A stretch of 64,000 nucleotides of DNA from Intestinibacillus massiliensis (lineage in GTDB: Bacteria > Bacillota > Clostridia > Oscillospirales > Butyricicoccaceae): assembly GCA_029267335.1 (NCBI GenBank), contig JAJUJC010000001.1, positions 124,001-188,000 on the forward strand, in the 5' to 3' direction. Shown here piece after piece: positions 10,055 to 20,534 of this stretch. The notes below the pieces were generated by a model. The model saw nothing but the letters and a program-made list of their open reading frames with translations, was not told where the DNA came from and ran no database searches. The position numbers and the translations under genes are program-made. Within the stretch, counting starts at the first letter, position 1, and the number at the start of each line of letters is the position of its first letter.

Positions 10055-10546
10055 TTATTCCCCTCTTTCCTTGAGCGACTTGAGCAGACCGCCCGCGCGG
10101 ATAATGTTCTGGATAAACGGCGGGAACGCAGCTGCCTGATAGGACTCCCCCTTGGTTACATTCGTAATCACGCCGGTATCAAAGTCGATGGTAACCTCAT
10201 TGCCCGCGTCAATGCCGTTTGCCGCCGCTTCGCACTCGAGAATCGGCAGACCAATATTGATCGCATTACGATAGAAGATGCGCGCAAACGAGCTTGCAAT
10301 GACGCAGGATACGCCGTTTTCCTTGATGACGAGCGGTGCGTGTTCGCGGGAGGAGCCGCAGCCAAAATTGCGGGTCGCGACAATGATGTCTCCTAACTGT
10401 ACTTTTTTGACGAATTCGGTGTCTATATCCTCCATTGCGTGCGAAGACAGTTCCTTCGTGTCCGCAATGTTCAGATAACGCGCGGGAATGATGACATCCG
10501 TGTCGACGTTGTCGCCGTACTTAAAAACCTTACCTTGTGCTTTCAT
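10055..10546 (-). CDS. leuD: 3-isopropylmalate dehydratase small subunit
   Basis: [28 protein letters not shown] motif. Confidence 0.97.
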   Translation of the reverse strand: MKAQGKVFKYGDNVDTDVIIPARYLNIADTKELSSHAMEDIDTEFVKKVQLGDIIVATRNFGCGSSREHAPLVIKENGVSCVIASSFARIFYRNAINIGLPILECEAAANGIDAGNEVTIDFDTGVITNVTKGESYQAAAFPPFIQNIIRAGGLLKSLKERGE

Positions 10547-10559
10547 CGTGCTGTTCTCC

Positions 10560-11822
10560 TTACTTCAGGTCTTGTGGCGCGCAGATATAGCCTGCGACAG
10601 CCGAAGCGGCGGCGACCGCCGGACTTGCTAGATAAATTTCCGAGGTGATATGCCCCATGCGGCCAACAAAGTTGCGGTTGGTCGTTGCAACGGTCTTTTC
10701 ACCGTGTGCAAGGATGCCCATGTGACCACCGAGGCACGGACCGCAGGTCGGTGTCGATAAGATCGCGCCTGCTTCCACAAAGATTTCCGCCAGACCCTCG
10801 CGGATGCACTGGAGATAGACTGCCTGCGTGGCAGGGATGACGATGGTGCGCACGCCCTGCGCCACATGGCGTCCCTTGAGAATTTCTGCCGCGGTGCGCA
10901 TATCCTCGATACGACCGTTGGTGCATGAACCGATGACCGACTGCTGGATCTCAATGTGTTCCAGTTCGTCGATGGTCTTGGTGTTTTCCGGCAGATGCGG
11001 GCATGCGACCGTCGGACGCAGTGCGGACAGGTTGATTTCGTAGGTCTTTTCATATACCGCATCCTCGTCTGCGGTGAACTCCCGCACGGGACGCTGTACG
11101 CGCTCCTGCATATAGGCGCGGGTGCGGTCATCGACCGGGAAAATGCCGTTCTTTGCACCCGCTTCGATCGCCATGTTGCAAATCGTGAAACGGTCATCCA
11201 TCGACAGTGACGCAACGCCCTCACCGGTAAATTCCATGGACTGATAGAGCGCACCGTCTACACCGATCATGCCGATGATGTGCAGGATGACATCCTTACC
11301 GGAAACATAGGGGCTGAGCTTGCCCTTGAGCACGAAGCGGATCGCACTGGGTACCTTAAACCATGCTTTGCCTGTCGCCATGCCTGCTGCAAGGTCGGTC
11401 GAGCCGACACCGGTCGAGAACGCGCCGAGCGCGCCATAGGTGCAGGTGTGACTGTCCGCGCCGATGATCAGCTCACCTGCCGCGACCAGCCCTTTTTCCG
11501 GGAGCAGCGCGTGCTCGATGCCCATTTCACCGACATCGAAGAAATTGACGATAGCATGCTTCTTGGCGAACTCGCGGCACTCCAGACACTGTTCTGCGGA
11601 TTTGATGTCCTTATTGGGCGCGAAATGATCCATTACCAGCGCGATATGCTCCCGATTCCACACTTTTGTGAAACCGGCCTTCTCCATTTCGCGAATCGCG
11701 ACCGGACCGGTGATGTCATTGGCAAGCGTCAGGTCAATATTCGCCTCGATCAGCTGCCCTACTGTGACTTCGTCCAAGCCCGCATGCGCGGCGAGGATTT
11801 TTTGCGTCATTGTCATTGCCAT
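10560..11822 (-). CDS. leuC: 3-isopropylmalate dehydratase large subunit
   Basis: aconitase-family motifs [48 protein letters not shown]. Confidence 0.97.
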   Translation of the reverse strand: MAMTMTQKILAAHAGLDEVTVGQLIEANIDLTLANDITGPVAIREMEKAGFTKVWNREHIALVMDHFAPNKDIKSAEQCLECREFAKKHAIVNFFDVGEMGIEHALLPEKGLVAAGELIIGADSHTCTYGALGAFSTGVGSTDLAAGMATGKAWFKVPSAIRFVLKGKLSPYVSGKDVILHIIGMIGVDGALYQSMEFTGEGVASLSMDDRFTICNMAIEAGAKNGIFPVDDRTRAYMQERVQRPVREFTADEDAVYEKTYEINLSALRPTVACPHLPENTKTIDELEHIEIQQSVIGSCTNGRIEDMRTAAEILKGRHVAQGVRTIVIPATQAVYLQCIREGLAEIFVEAGAILSTPTCGPCLGGHMGILAHGEKTVATTNRNFVGRMGHITSEIYLASPAVAAASAVAGYICAPQDLK

Positions 11823-11840
11823 GATTGTCTATCCCCCGTT

Positions 11841-13352
11841 TTAGTCGTTGAAATATCGATTGATGCCATTAATGTAGGACTTGATGGATGCTTCGACGAT
11901 GTCCGTCGATACACCGCGTCCGGTGACAAACTCCTTGCCGCCGTCGATCGTGAGCTTGACGACCGCTTCGCACTGTGCGTCCTCACCTTCGGTGAGTGCC
12001 TTCAGCGAATAGTCCTCGAGCACGATGTCGTGACCGACGATCTTGTTGACGGCACGGTATGCCGCATTGATCGGGCCTGCATCCGCTGCAACACGTTCGA
12101 ACACCTCGTCGCCCTTTTGCAGCGCGATGACTGCGGTCGAAGTAATGGTGTTGCCGCTGTTGATGACAAAGCTCTTGAGCGTGTAGCGCTCTGCGCCGGA
12201 TACCGGCGCAACGCCGATCAGCGCTTCAAGGTCACGATCCTTGATGGTCTTTTTCTTGTCTGCCAGAGCCTTAAACTTATCAAACACCTTGTCGAGTTTC
12301 GCCTGATCGAGCGTGTAGCCCAGATCCTTCAGGCGCTCTTCAAAGGCGTGACGACCGGAGTGCTTGCCGAGCACGATTTCGTTCTGCGGGATACCGACCG
12401 ACTCAGGCGTCATGATTTCGTAGGTTTCCTTATTGGCGAGCACGCCGTGCTGATGGATACCCGATTCATGCGCAAAGGCATTTGCGCCGACGATGGGCTT
12501 GGTCGGTGCGACCGGTACACCGGTAATGGTTTGGATCATGCGGCTTGCGCGATAGATCTGCTTGGTCTGGATGTTGCAGCCGACCTCAAAATAAGGCTTG
12601 CGGGTATTGAGCGCCATCACGCACTCTTCCATCGACGCATTGCCTGCGCGCTCACCGATGCCGTTGATCGTACACTCGATCTGATCCGCACCCGCCTGCA
12701 CCGCTGCGAGCGAGTTTGCGACAGCCATACCCAGATCATTGTGACAATGGCAGGAAATCGTGCAATTTTCGATGCCCTCGGTGTGCTCACGCACATATTT
12801 AATGCGAGAGAAAATCTCCTCGGGAATCATGTAGCCGACTGTATCCGGAATGTTGAGCGTCGTTGCACCTGCTTTGATTGCGGTCTCAAGCGCACGGCAC
12901 AGAAAATCCAGATCGGAACGGCACGCATCCTCCGCAGAGAACTCGATATCCGAGCAATACTGCTTGGCATACGCCACATGGTGCGCAATACGCTCAATAA
13001 CCTGGTCAGGTGTCATCTGCAACTTATACTGCATGTGCAGTGGGCTGGTTGCCAAAAAAACATGGATACGCGCGGAGTTTGCCTTGCGGATAGCGTTCCA
13101 TGCAGCATCAATGTCCTTTTCCACGCAGCGCGCGAGCGAGCAGATGGTCGAGCTCTTGACAATGTCCGCAATGGACGCGATCGCTGCCGCGTCGCCGGGG
13201 GATGCAATTGCAAAGCCTGCTTCGATGATGTCGACACCCATCGCTTCGAGTTCCTTGGCGACCTCTAGCTTTTCACCAAGGTTCATGCTGCAGCCGGGAG
13301 ATTGCTCGCCATCGCGCAGGGTCGTGTCAAAAATCTTTACGGTTCTTTCCAT
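11841..13352 (-). CDS. leuA: 2-isopropylmalate synthase (start at MERTVKIFDTT; upstream ORF extension runs into the T-box leader)
   Basis: KIFDTTLRDGEQSPGCSM; GERAGNASMEECVMAL; GLVNTR-like signature; RBS before 13352. Confidence 0.95.
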   Translation of the reverse strand: MERTVKIFDTTLRDGEQSPGCSMNLGEKLEVAKELEAMGVDIIEAGFAIASPGDAAAIASIADIVKSSTICSLARCVEKDIDAAWNAIRKANSARIHVFLATSPLHMQYKLQMTPDQVIERIAHHVAYAKQYCSDIEFSAEDACRSDLDFLCRALETAIKAGATTLNIPDTVGYMIPEEIFSRIKYVREHTEGIENCTISCHCHNDLGMAVANSLAAVQAGADQIECTINGIGERAGNASMEECVMALNTRKPYFEVGCNIQTKQIYRASRMIQTITGVPVAPTKPIVGANAFAHESGIHQHGVLANKETYEIMTPESVGIPQNEIVLGKHSGRHAFEERLKDLGYTLDQAKLDKVFDKFKALADKKKTIKDRDLEALIGVAPVSGAERYTLKSFVINSGNTITSTAVIALQKGDEVFERVAADAGPINAAYRAVNKIVGHDIVLEDYSLKALTEGEDAQCEAVVKLTIDGGKEFVTGRGVSTDIVEASIKSYINGINRYFND

Positions 13353-13394
13353 ATTTTGTCCTCTCTTTCTTGCCTGACGGATGAATTTCGGGAC

Positions 13395-13660
13395 AAAAAA
13401 AGCTTCGTCCCTTAACAAAATTAAGAGACGAAGCTTGAATACTCCGCGGTACCACTCTCGTTGTCATACAGATATGACCACTCGGTGCACATCAAACAAT
13501 GTGCCGCCCCGATAACGGCGGGCTTCCGGTGCGACCTACAGGAAAATCTTTCAGCCGACTGCTCCCAGGCGAGTTTCATCCCGCTACGCTATTGCCTTAC
13601 ACCAACCGGCAACTCTCTGTAAGCTACACGCGATTACTTTACCCGTTCATCACATTTGAT
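13395..13660 (-). promoter_or_regulatory. T-box leader (likely Leu-responsive) upstream of leuA
   Basis: Antiterminator core GAGAGTGGTACCGCGG, then terminator AAGCTTCGTCTCTTAATTTTGTTAAGGGACGAAGCTTTTTTT; candidate CTC (Leu) specifier in GAAACTCGCCTGGGAG. Confidence 0.92.
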
Positions 13661-13719
13661 ATTTAATATGGTTTTATCATACTCGCATTGACACATGATG
13701 TCAAGCACTTTTTGTGATT

Positions 13720-14604
13720 TTATCGTGCGCTTGCCTGCTGCAAAATCTCACGCAGCTCTTCAGCGGTAAAATCATAAACGAGATCGCAGAATTGGCAGGT
13801 GATCTCAGAGTGCTCCTGCTCCTCGGTAAGCTGTGTCAGCTCCTCGCGTCCCATGCTGATGAGTGCGCGGGTCACCTTGTCACGGCTGCATGCACAGCGG
13901 TACTCGATCGGCTCCGCATCAAAAAATTCCACCTCAAAACCGTCCAGAACCGCGCGGATCATGTCTCGCACATCCATAGCGCGCTCAAACATACCGGTGA
14001 CAGAGCCCGCAGCCGCGATATTTTGCTCGAGCCGCGTGATTTGCTCGTCCGTTACGCCGGGCATAAGCTGTACCAGATAGCCGCCCGCCTGCTTAACGCT
14101 GTAATCGACATCGATCAGCACGCCGAGTGCGCATGCAGAGGGGATTTGCTCGCTCTCAACGAAATAGCGTGTGACGTCTTCTGCAATTTCGCCCGTGACA
14201 AGTGCAACCGTGCCCGTGACAGGCTCCTTCATGCCGATGTCCTTGATGACCATGAGGTAGCCGCGACCGACTGCGCCGCCGACATCGAGTTTGCCGTCTG
14301 CGCGCAGCGGCAGCTCAACCGCAGGATTTTGCAGATAACCGCGTGCATTACCCGCCGCGTCCGAAACCGCGACGATTGTACCCGCTTCCCCATTGCCCTT
14401 GACCTGCACCGTGACCGAACCGTCCGGATTTTTGAGCTGACTGCCCATCATCGATACTGCGGTCAGTGTGCGTCCGAGTGCCGCAGTCGCAAGCGGCGTG
14501 GTGTGGTGAATGCGGCGTGCATGTTCCACCATATCATGAGAGTTGATCGCGGTGATCTGAATACCGGCGTCCTTGGTGATCGCGCGGATCAGCATATCGT
14601 TCAT
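13720..14604 (-). CDS. hslO: Hsp33 redox-regulated chaperone
   Basis: 294 aa; CxC...CxxC zinc motif YRCACSRDK / CQFCDLVYDF; GQLKNPDG-like N-terminus. Confidence 0.95.
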   Translation of the reverse strand: MNDMLIRAITKDAGIQITAINSHDMVEHARRIHHTTPLATAALGRTLTAVSMMGSQLKNPDGSVTVQVKGNGEAGTIVAVSDAAGNARGYLQNPAVELPLRADGKLDVGGAVGRGYLMVIKDIGMKEPVTGTVALVTGEIAEDVTRYFVESEQIPSACALGVLIDVDYSVKQAGGYLVQLMPGVTDEQITRLEQNIAAAGSVTGMFERAMDVRDMIRAVLDGFEVEFFDAEPIEYRCACSRDKVTRALISMGREELTQLTEEQEHSEITCQFCDLVYDFTAEELREILQQASAR

Positions 14605-15350
14605 AGTGTTTCCTTTCCTTTTCGTGCAGTGAAAAACAGGCGGTGTTCCTGTCCGGTGACCGGCGCAAAGCCCAGTTCGGGATACACCCGACAGTTGGTA
14701 AAGCCCGTGGTGCTTAGCAGCGAAAGCAGCTCTTCGGGCATATAAATGCGCTCGCGATGTGTCTCTTGCGCACGTTCCCAGCAGTTTTTCCCGCGGTTTT
14801 CAAAAATATCAAATTCGTAGGTGCAGATTGCACCGTCCACGAGGCACTGCCAGACGCAATACACATCTTCGTCTTCGCGCACATAGCTTTGTCCGGCGAT
14901 GTCGTAAAACTTTTTTGGTGTATTAATGTCGAAGATAAACACACCACCGGGTTCCAGTGCTTCGTACACACGAGCAAATGCGGTCCGCAGCACGGCGGGA
15001 TCGGTAATGTAGTTAATGCTGTCCAGACAGCAAACGCAGGCATCCACTGTCCCATAAAGCTCGAGCGCTTCCATACGCTGATGCAGCAGCAGCGGACGCG
15101 GCGTCAGATCGACAGTGTGCATCATTGCCTGCGACAGCATTTCAACCGATGCATCTACTCCAATCATATCATAGCCGCGTGCGGCAAGCAACGCTGTGAT
15201 CGTGCCCGTGCCGCATGCCAGATCCAGAATAAGCTTGGGCGTTACACCTTCTCTGCGGAAGATTTCCTCAAAATAATCCGCCCATGCGTCGTATCCGACA
15301 TCATCCGTGAAACGATCGTAGTAGGCGGATAAAATTTCATAGCTATCCAT
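14601..15350 (-). CDS. Class I SAM-dependent methyltransferase
   Basis: LDLACGTGTITALLAARGYDMIGVDASVEML motif I. Confidence 0.9.
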   Translation of the reverse strand: MDSYEILSAYYDRFTDDVGYDAWADYFEEIFRREGVTPKLILDLACGTGTITALLAARGYDMIGVDASVEMLSQAMMHTVDLTPRPLLLHQRMEALELYGTVDACVCCLDSINYITDPAVLRTAFARVYEALEPGGVFIFDINTPKKFYDIAGQSYVREDEDVYCVWQCLVDGAICTYEFDIFENRGKNCWERAQETHRERIYMPEELLSLLSTTGFTNCRVYPELGFAPVTGQEHRLFFTARKGKETL

Positions 15351-15639
15351 TTTTCTTTTTTAGTTGTTCGAGCACAGTGCGGTATCCGTCTGTACCATAG
15401 GTTAAACATTTATTGACACGGCTGATCGTTGCGGTGCTTGCGCCTGTCTCACGGACGATGTCACTATAGATCTGGCCCTGATCAAGCATCTTTGCGACCT
15501 GAAAGCGCTGCTCCATCGCGTGCAGTTCGGTGATCGTGCATAAATCCTCAAAGAAGTTATAGCACTCATCAATGCTCTGCAGTGTTAAGATCGCCTCAAA
15601 CAGCTCGTCCATATGCTGGTCTCGCAGCTTATCGTTCAT
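15343..15639 (-). CDS. YerC/YecD family TrpR-related protein
   Basis: 98 aa; DLCTITELHAMEQRFQVAKMLDQGQIYSDIVRETGASTATISRVNKCL. Confidence 0.88.
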   Translation of the reverse strand: MNDKLRDQHMDELFEAILTLQSIDECYNFFEDLCTITELHAMEQRFQVAKMLDQGQIYSDIVRETGASTATISRVNKCLTYGTDGYRTVLEQLKKKNG

Positions 15640-15815
15640 TTTGGCGTCCTCCTTCGTTTATATTGTTTAAATATTAACATATTAGCGAACGAAAGTAAAT
15701 GCCCCGCAAAAATTATTTTGCTTCGCACGGACAAATGTCCACGGCTAGACTTGTTTTTGATGTCTCATTCTGCTAAAATGTTAATTAGTTTGTCGAAAGA
15801 GAAGGAGTTATTTCA

Positions 15816-17003
15816 GTGAAACATTTTGCACTACTCATCAAATTGATCACAGGTATTGTGATCGGTACGCTCATTGGATTGCTGGGCGGTTGGTTTGGCA
15901 TTTCGAAGAGCATTGGCTATATCGGCGTTGTCCGGTTGTTTGCGACCTTTAATTCGCTCTTCAGCGCATTTCTGTCCTTTATGATACCGCTGATCATTGT
16001 ATCCTTTATTACGGTCGGTCTTGCAGAACTGGGAAAAAAGGCAAACCGTCTGTTTGGCATTACGGTGCTTATGGCATATGGTACAACGGTCGTTTCCGGC
16101 TTTCTGGCGTTTTTCGTGGGCAAGGCGCTGCTGCCGTCGCTGATTGAGCCCATTACCGGTAACGTCATTGAGGCCGCAGGCTTTGATCCACTGTTCACGA
16201 TCGAGATTGCGCCAATTTTCGGTGTTATGAGTGCGCTCGTGTTGTCTTTTGTACTTGGTATCGGCATGGCAAACAGCAAAAGCACTGCACTGCTTGATGT
16301 CTGCCGCAACCTGCAGAATATCATCGCGATGGTACTGAGCAAAATCATCATTCCGCTGATTCCCATCCATATTGCGGGTTTATTCTGCAATATCGCGGCA
16401 GAGGGTCGCCTGTTCGGCACCGTGAAAATGTTTGCATCGCTGTACGTTATCATTCTGATCCTGCAGGTGCTCTATATTTTCTCGCAGTTTGTGCTCGCCA
16501 GCGTGTTGACGCGCAAAAACTGTCTGCCCAAGATCAAGAATATCATGCCTGCCTACTTTACGGCACTCGGCACGCAGTCCTCTGCATCGACGATTCCGGT
16601 CGCTCTTGAATGTGCTTACAGCAATGACATCAGCGAGGATGTGGCGGACTTTGTCGTTCCGCTGTGTGCGACCATTAACCTCAACGGTGATACGATTACC
16701 CTCGTGCTCGGTACGATGGGCATCATGCTTGCAAGCGGCCTGAATCCGACCCTGCTCGTTTTTGCACCGTATATTATGATGCTCGGCGTGACCATGGTGG
16801 CAGCACCTGGTGTACCTGGCGGCGGTGTTATGGCAGCACTTGGTCTCATTGCTTCCATGCTCGGTTTCACCGATCCGATGCAGCAACTCATCATTGCACT
16901 GCATTTCTCGCAGGATAGCTTCGGCACTGCGACCAACGTCTCGGGTGATCAGGCGATTGCACTGATCGTCAATGAATGGGATCGCAATACACAAAATTCC
17001 TGA
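15816..17003 (+). CDS. Dicarboxylate/amino acid:cation symporter (DAACS family)
   Basis: TALGTQSSASTIPVALECA and VPLCATINLNGDTITLVLGTMGIML motifs. Confidence 0.92.
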   Translation: MKHFALLIKLITGIVIGTLIGLLGGWFGISKSIGYIGVVRLFATFNSLFSAFLSFMIPLIIVSFITVGLAELGKKANRLFGITVLMAYGTTVVSGFLAFFVGKALLPSLIEPITGNVIEAAGFDPLFTIEIAPIFGVMSALVLSFVLGIGMANSKSTALLDVCRNLQNIIAMVLSKIIIPLIPIHIAGLFCNIAAEGRLFGTVKMFASLYVIILILQVLYIFSQFVLASVLTRKNCLPKIKNIMPAYFTALGTQSSASTIPVALECAYSNDISEDVADFVVPLCATINLNGDTITLVLGTMGIMLASGLNPTLLVFAPYIMMLGVTMVAAPGVPGGGVMAALGLIASMLGFTDPMQQLIIALHFSQDSFGTATNVSGDQAIALIVNEWDRNTQNS

Positions 17004-17157
17004 TCCATAGCTATTTTGCAGGCGGTGAAGATGATTCACCGCCTGTTTTCCGTCTGTGATTGTAATAAGTTGCCTAAGAATTATAAAATATTCCATTTCC
17101 TATTTGTGTTTTCCGATTCTCATGTGATATAATTAGCCACATAGGGAGGCATAAAAT

Positions 17158-17742
17158 ATGTTAGCAACAATCGTCGGGCACAATATCAAAAGCAGACGCT
17201 TACAGAGTCAGTGGACGATCGAATGCCTCGCAGGACAATGTGGTCTGGACCCTGCGCACGTTGGTCGAATCGAGCGCGGTCAACATAATGCGACGCTGAC
17301 AACGATTTCACGCATTGCACGCGTGCTGTGCTGCCGCCCACATCAGCTGTTTGCGGATGACAACGGGACGGATTATGGTATTGTTTGCCTATTCATGATG
17401 AATAATTTTTTTCAGCCTATTGCGCAGAACGCAATATATTACTTTGATGAACTGAGTTTTATCGTGCGTAGTAAGCTCACCATTCAGGATGTGGAGCAGG
17501 GCGCATATGCTGCCAATGTGGAATTCTATGTGACGGAAAGGGAAAGTCCGATTTGCCCGAATGTGGTTACCTATGGACTAATGGCGGCTTATGTACAAAC
17601 GCATGGACGAAACTACAGCATGTTCCCCGATATTTCATTGCATAGGGAAGTTGTTGTGCATCTTTTCAATCAGCTCAATCGGCTGCGTCCCTCCGTTCTA
17701 CATCTGGAGGATGTCGTTGCAGACTATATACAAACGTTGTAA
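17158..17742 (+). CDS. XRE-family helix-turn-helix regulator with C-terminal sensor-like region
   Basis: N-term HTH GHNIKSRRLQSQWTIECLAGQCGLDPAHVGRIERGQHNATLTTISRIARVL. Confidence 0.85.
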   Translation: MLATIVGHNIKSRRLQSQWTIECLAGQCGLDPAHVGRIERGQHNATLTTISRIARVLCCRPHQLFADDNGTDYGIVCLFMMNNFFQPIAQNAIYYFDELSFIVRSKLTIQDVEQGAYAANVEFYVTERESPICPNVVTYGLMAAYVQTHGRNYSMFPDISLHREVVVHLFNQLNRLRPSVLHLEDVVADYIQTL

Positions 17743-17746
17743 ACCA

Positions 17747-17869
17747 CTATGCGGCGCGCAGATCCAATTCCTCCAGCGCCTCCTGCATCGTATCGGCAGA
17801 GAAGCAAAAGTGCCCTCCGCGATCGAATGCTTCGATATGGCCGTTTATCGTTCTCAGTTCCAGCTCCAT
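17747..17869 (-). CDS. Small hypothetical protein (40 aa)
   Basis: MELELRTINGHIEAFDRGGHFCFSADTMQEALEELDLRAA* with AGGGAG RBS; below the ORF-track length cutoff. Confidence 0.45.
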   Translation of the reverse strand: MELELRTINGHIEAFDRGGHFCFSADTMQEALEELDLRAA

Positions 17870-18092
17870 TTGACTTCTCTCCCTTCTATACTGTAACTGC
17901 GTTGAATGAAAAAGTGAAAGTCATGTAAAATATCATCCTTCTCACTTAACACCTCTCTGAGCGCCGTCGAAGGGCTAATTCCGGTTCTGAACAGGCCTTT
18001 TTCGTGGCATTCTCATGTATTTTAAACTTAGCAAAGCAGACAGGACGGCGGATTTGCAATCAACGTATCCTGTAACTACAGTATAAAAGAAT

Positions 18093-18635
18093 TCATGTCC
18101 TATAAAACGGACTCGTCAGAGTGAGTATCGCGTAATATCCGCTGGCAGTCTGTGCAATATGGCATGCGACAGCGACACATGCGAGCGGGAACTGTTTACC
18201 CGCTGCAAAGGGACAGGAGAGCTGTAAACCGGCAGGCGTTTCTCGTACCGTGATCACATGATCTTCAATCAGGCGGTCTAGGAGCGGCTCCCCGGTCCAA
18301 AGCTGTGGCGTGCGCTTTCCCTGCGACAGCGAAACCGCAGATGTATCGGCAGGAGCGCGTTCCGTGTGCCCGCCGGACGATAAATAATATTGCTGCGGGA
18401 TACCGGTGCCCCGGTCATGCAGACTCTGCTTGGAGAGCGTTTTATGACAGATGAGCCTGCGTTCCAATGGTTCGACAACGCCGATGAGCAACGGGCCTTG
18501 TTCGGTTTCTGCATAGCAACGAAGCAGTTCTTCACTGACACAGGCGCAATCCACTGAAAATGCGACAGCATGCGGCATTTCCCTAACGGTCACCTCTCCG
18601 ATTTTTTCTCCGCGCCACAGCACCGGAAATTCCAT
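18093..18635 (-). CDS. Hypothetical protein (180 aa)
   Basis: ORF track; no family recognised. Confidence 0.6.
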   Translation of the reverse strand: MEFPVLWRGEKIGEVTVREMPHAVAFSVDCACVSEELLRCYAETEQGPLLIGVVEPLERRLICHKTLSKQSLHDRGTGIPQQYYLSSGGHTERAPADTSAVSLSQGKRTPQLWTGEPLLDRLIEDHVITVRETPAGLQLSCPFAAGKQFPLACVAVACHIAQTASGYYAILTLTSPFYRT

Positions 18636-18660
18636 ATCGCCGCCTCCCGCAAGTCAATTA

Positions 18661-18699
18661 AAAAAAGCGTATCCTTCTGTATAGAAAGATACGCTTTTC
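18661..18699 (-). terminator. Rho-independent terminator
   Basis: AAAAGCGTATC-tttctatacagaag-GATACGCTTTTTTT on minus. Confidence 0.75.
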
Positions 18700-18715
18700 C
18701 TCTGTCATTTATGCC

Positions 18716-18874
18716 TTAATCGGCGCAGGGGCGCAGCACGGCAGCCGCATACCCATTGGGAAACTGCGGTTGGGTCTTGGTGTGATACACCGTGTCGATT
18801 GCAGCGTAGCAGGTGGCGAGCATGCCTAAAAGCAGCATAGCCCCTACCCACAAATTGAACTTGCCCTGTTTCAC
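18716..18874 (-). CDS. Small single-TM hypothetical protein (52 aa, GTG start)
   Basis: (M)KQGKFNLWVGAMLLLGMLATCYAAIDTVYHTKTQPQFPNGYAAAVLRPCAD*; AAAGGA upstream; followed by terminator. Confidence 0.45.
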   Translation of the reverse strand: MKQGKFNLWVGAMLLLGMLATCYAAIDTVYHTKTQPQFPNGYAAAVLRPCAD

Positions 18875-18896
18875 TGCATTTCGTCCTTTATCCCAT

Positions 18897-19265
18897 TCAT
18901 TCGACCGACGGCGGCGGTTCTAAACCAAAGCTAACAGCAAGCGCCTCATCAACGCGGCTCATGTACGCTTCGTCCAGACAACCCATTTTCTCGCGCAGTC
19001 TTCGTTTGTCCAGTGTCCGGATCTGTTCAGTCAATACGATGGAATCCTTCGTCAGACCAAAACTACGCGCGCCCAGTTCGATATGCGTCGGCATTTTTGC
19101 CTTATTTATCTGTGAAGTGATCGCCGCCGCAATCACCGTAGGGCTATGGCGATTCCCGACATTATTCTGTACGATAAGTACGGGACGTACGCCGCCCTGT
19201 TCACTGCCGACCACCGGGCTGAGGTCGGCATAGTAGATGTCTCCCCGTTTAACATTGTTATCCAC
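18897..19265 (-). CDS. mazF: MazF/PemK (EndoA-type) endoribonuclease toxin
   Basis: [47 protein letters not shown]. Confidence 0.95.
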   Translation of the reverse strand: MDNNVKRGDIYYADLSPVVGSEQGGVRPVLIVQNNVGNRHSPTVIAAAITSQINKAKMPTHIELGARSFGLTKDSIVLTEQIRTLDKRRLREKMGCLDEAYMSRVDEALAVSFGLEPPPSVE

Positions 19266-19403
19266 GATTTACACGCTCCGATGGAAAAGTATTTACAGGG
19301 GCTTGTGCCCTGCAAGATTATTTTTCCCACAAAGTCAGCGATTATAACCAAGGCGGCAGGAAAATCCTACCGCTTCATTCTATGCTGAGGAGCGTGTCCG
19401 GTC

Positions 19404-20528
19404 TCAATCAATGTAAATGCGAGGGACGCGGCTGGATACGGCGCACAATACTTCATAGGTGATCGTCTGGTCGGCTCGTGCCGCGGTCTCCGCGGTCACA
19501 ACATCGGGACCGTACACGATCACCTCGTCGCCACGCGACACGGACAGATCGTCCGGCAGCTCTGCCATGCACATGTCCATACAGATCCGTCCGACGACCG
19601 ATACTTCACGTCCCCCGATGAGTACGCTCGCCCGACCGCTGCCTGCACGCAGATAACCGTCGGCATAACCGATGGATAATACAGCAAGACGGGTCTTATG
19701 CATGGTCTGGTAGATGCCACCATAGCTGACGCGGCTACCTGCGTCCACCTCATGCACCTGCACTACACGCGCTTTGAGTGTCATTGCGGGCTTGAGATTG
19801 ACGTTGTGCGCCATTGCGGGATCGGGATAAAAGCCGTACAGGATAATGCCTGCACGCACCATGTTCATATAGCTGTCGGGATATTGCAGCACAGCGCCGC
19901 TATTCGCGCAGTGGCGCATGGCAAGGTGCAGACCGGCATCCTCGAGGCCGTCACATACCGCGCGGAAACGCAAAAACTGCTCCATCGTATAGGCTTTCCC
20001 CGTGACCTCATCCGCAACGGCGAAATGCGTGAAAATGCCGTTGGGTGTCAGACCGGGCAGCGCAGCGCACGCAAGAATGTCCTGTATCGTCTGCTCCGGA
20101 TGCTTCGACGGGAAGCCCAGACGGGTCATACCGGTATCCAGCTTAAAATGGACGGTGATGTTACGTCCCTCTGCCTGCGCGGCGGCAGACAGCATTTGCG
20201 CCGTATCCAGATCATACACTGCGGCGGTGATGCCGTAGCGGGCGACAAGCGGCGCGTCCGCCTCGTCCACATAGCCCAGAATCAGAATCGGAAGCGTGAT
20301 GCCCTGCTCGCGCAGCTCGACTGCTTCGGGCACGGTCGCAACGCCAAAATAGGATGCGCCTGCCTGCTGTAAGCGGCGGGCGACCGGCACACTGCCGTGT
20401 CCGTACGCATTTGCCTTGATGACGCACAGCACATCTTTTCCACCGACATGCTGCTTAATGTTGTGAAAATTTTGCTCGATGATGTTTAAATCGACCTCCG
20501 CCCAGGTGCGGTGGGTACTCTTTTCCAT
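19404..20528 (-). CDS. alr: Alanine racemase
   Basis: VIKANAYGHG PLP-lysine motif; RICMDMCM. Confidence 0.97.
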   Translation of the reverse strand: MEKSTHRTWAEVDLNIIEQNFHNIKQHVGGKDVLCVIKANAYGHGSVPVARRLQQAGASYFGVATVPEAVELREQGITLPILILGYVDEADAPLVARYGITAAVYDLDTAQMLSAAAQAEGRNITVHFKLDTGMTRLGFPSKHPEQTIQDILACAALPGLTPNGIFTHFAVADEVTGKAYTMEQFLRFRAVCDGLEDAGLHLAMRHCANSGAVLQYPDSYMNMVRAGIILYGFYPDPAMAHNVNLKPAMTLKARVVQVHEVDAGSRVSYGGIYQTMHKTRLAVLSIGYADGYLRAGSGRASVLIGGREVSVVGRICMDMCMAELPDDLSVSRGDEVIVYGPDVVTAETAARADQTITYEVLCAVSSRVPRIYID

Positions 20529-20534
20529 GCTTTG

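Noticed and set aside
11280-13268. 662-aa plus-strand ORF
   Set aside because: Antisense to the well-supported leuC/leuA genes; low-complexity His/Arg/Cys/Asp-rich composition typical of a shadow ORF in GC-rich coding DNA.
13353-13418. N-terminal extension of leuA ORF
   Set aside because: Overlaps the T-box terminator; MERTVKIF start has a proper RBS.
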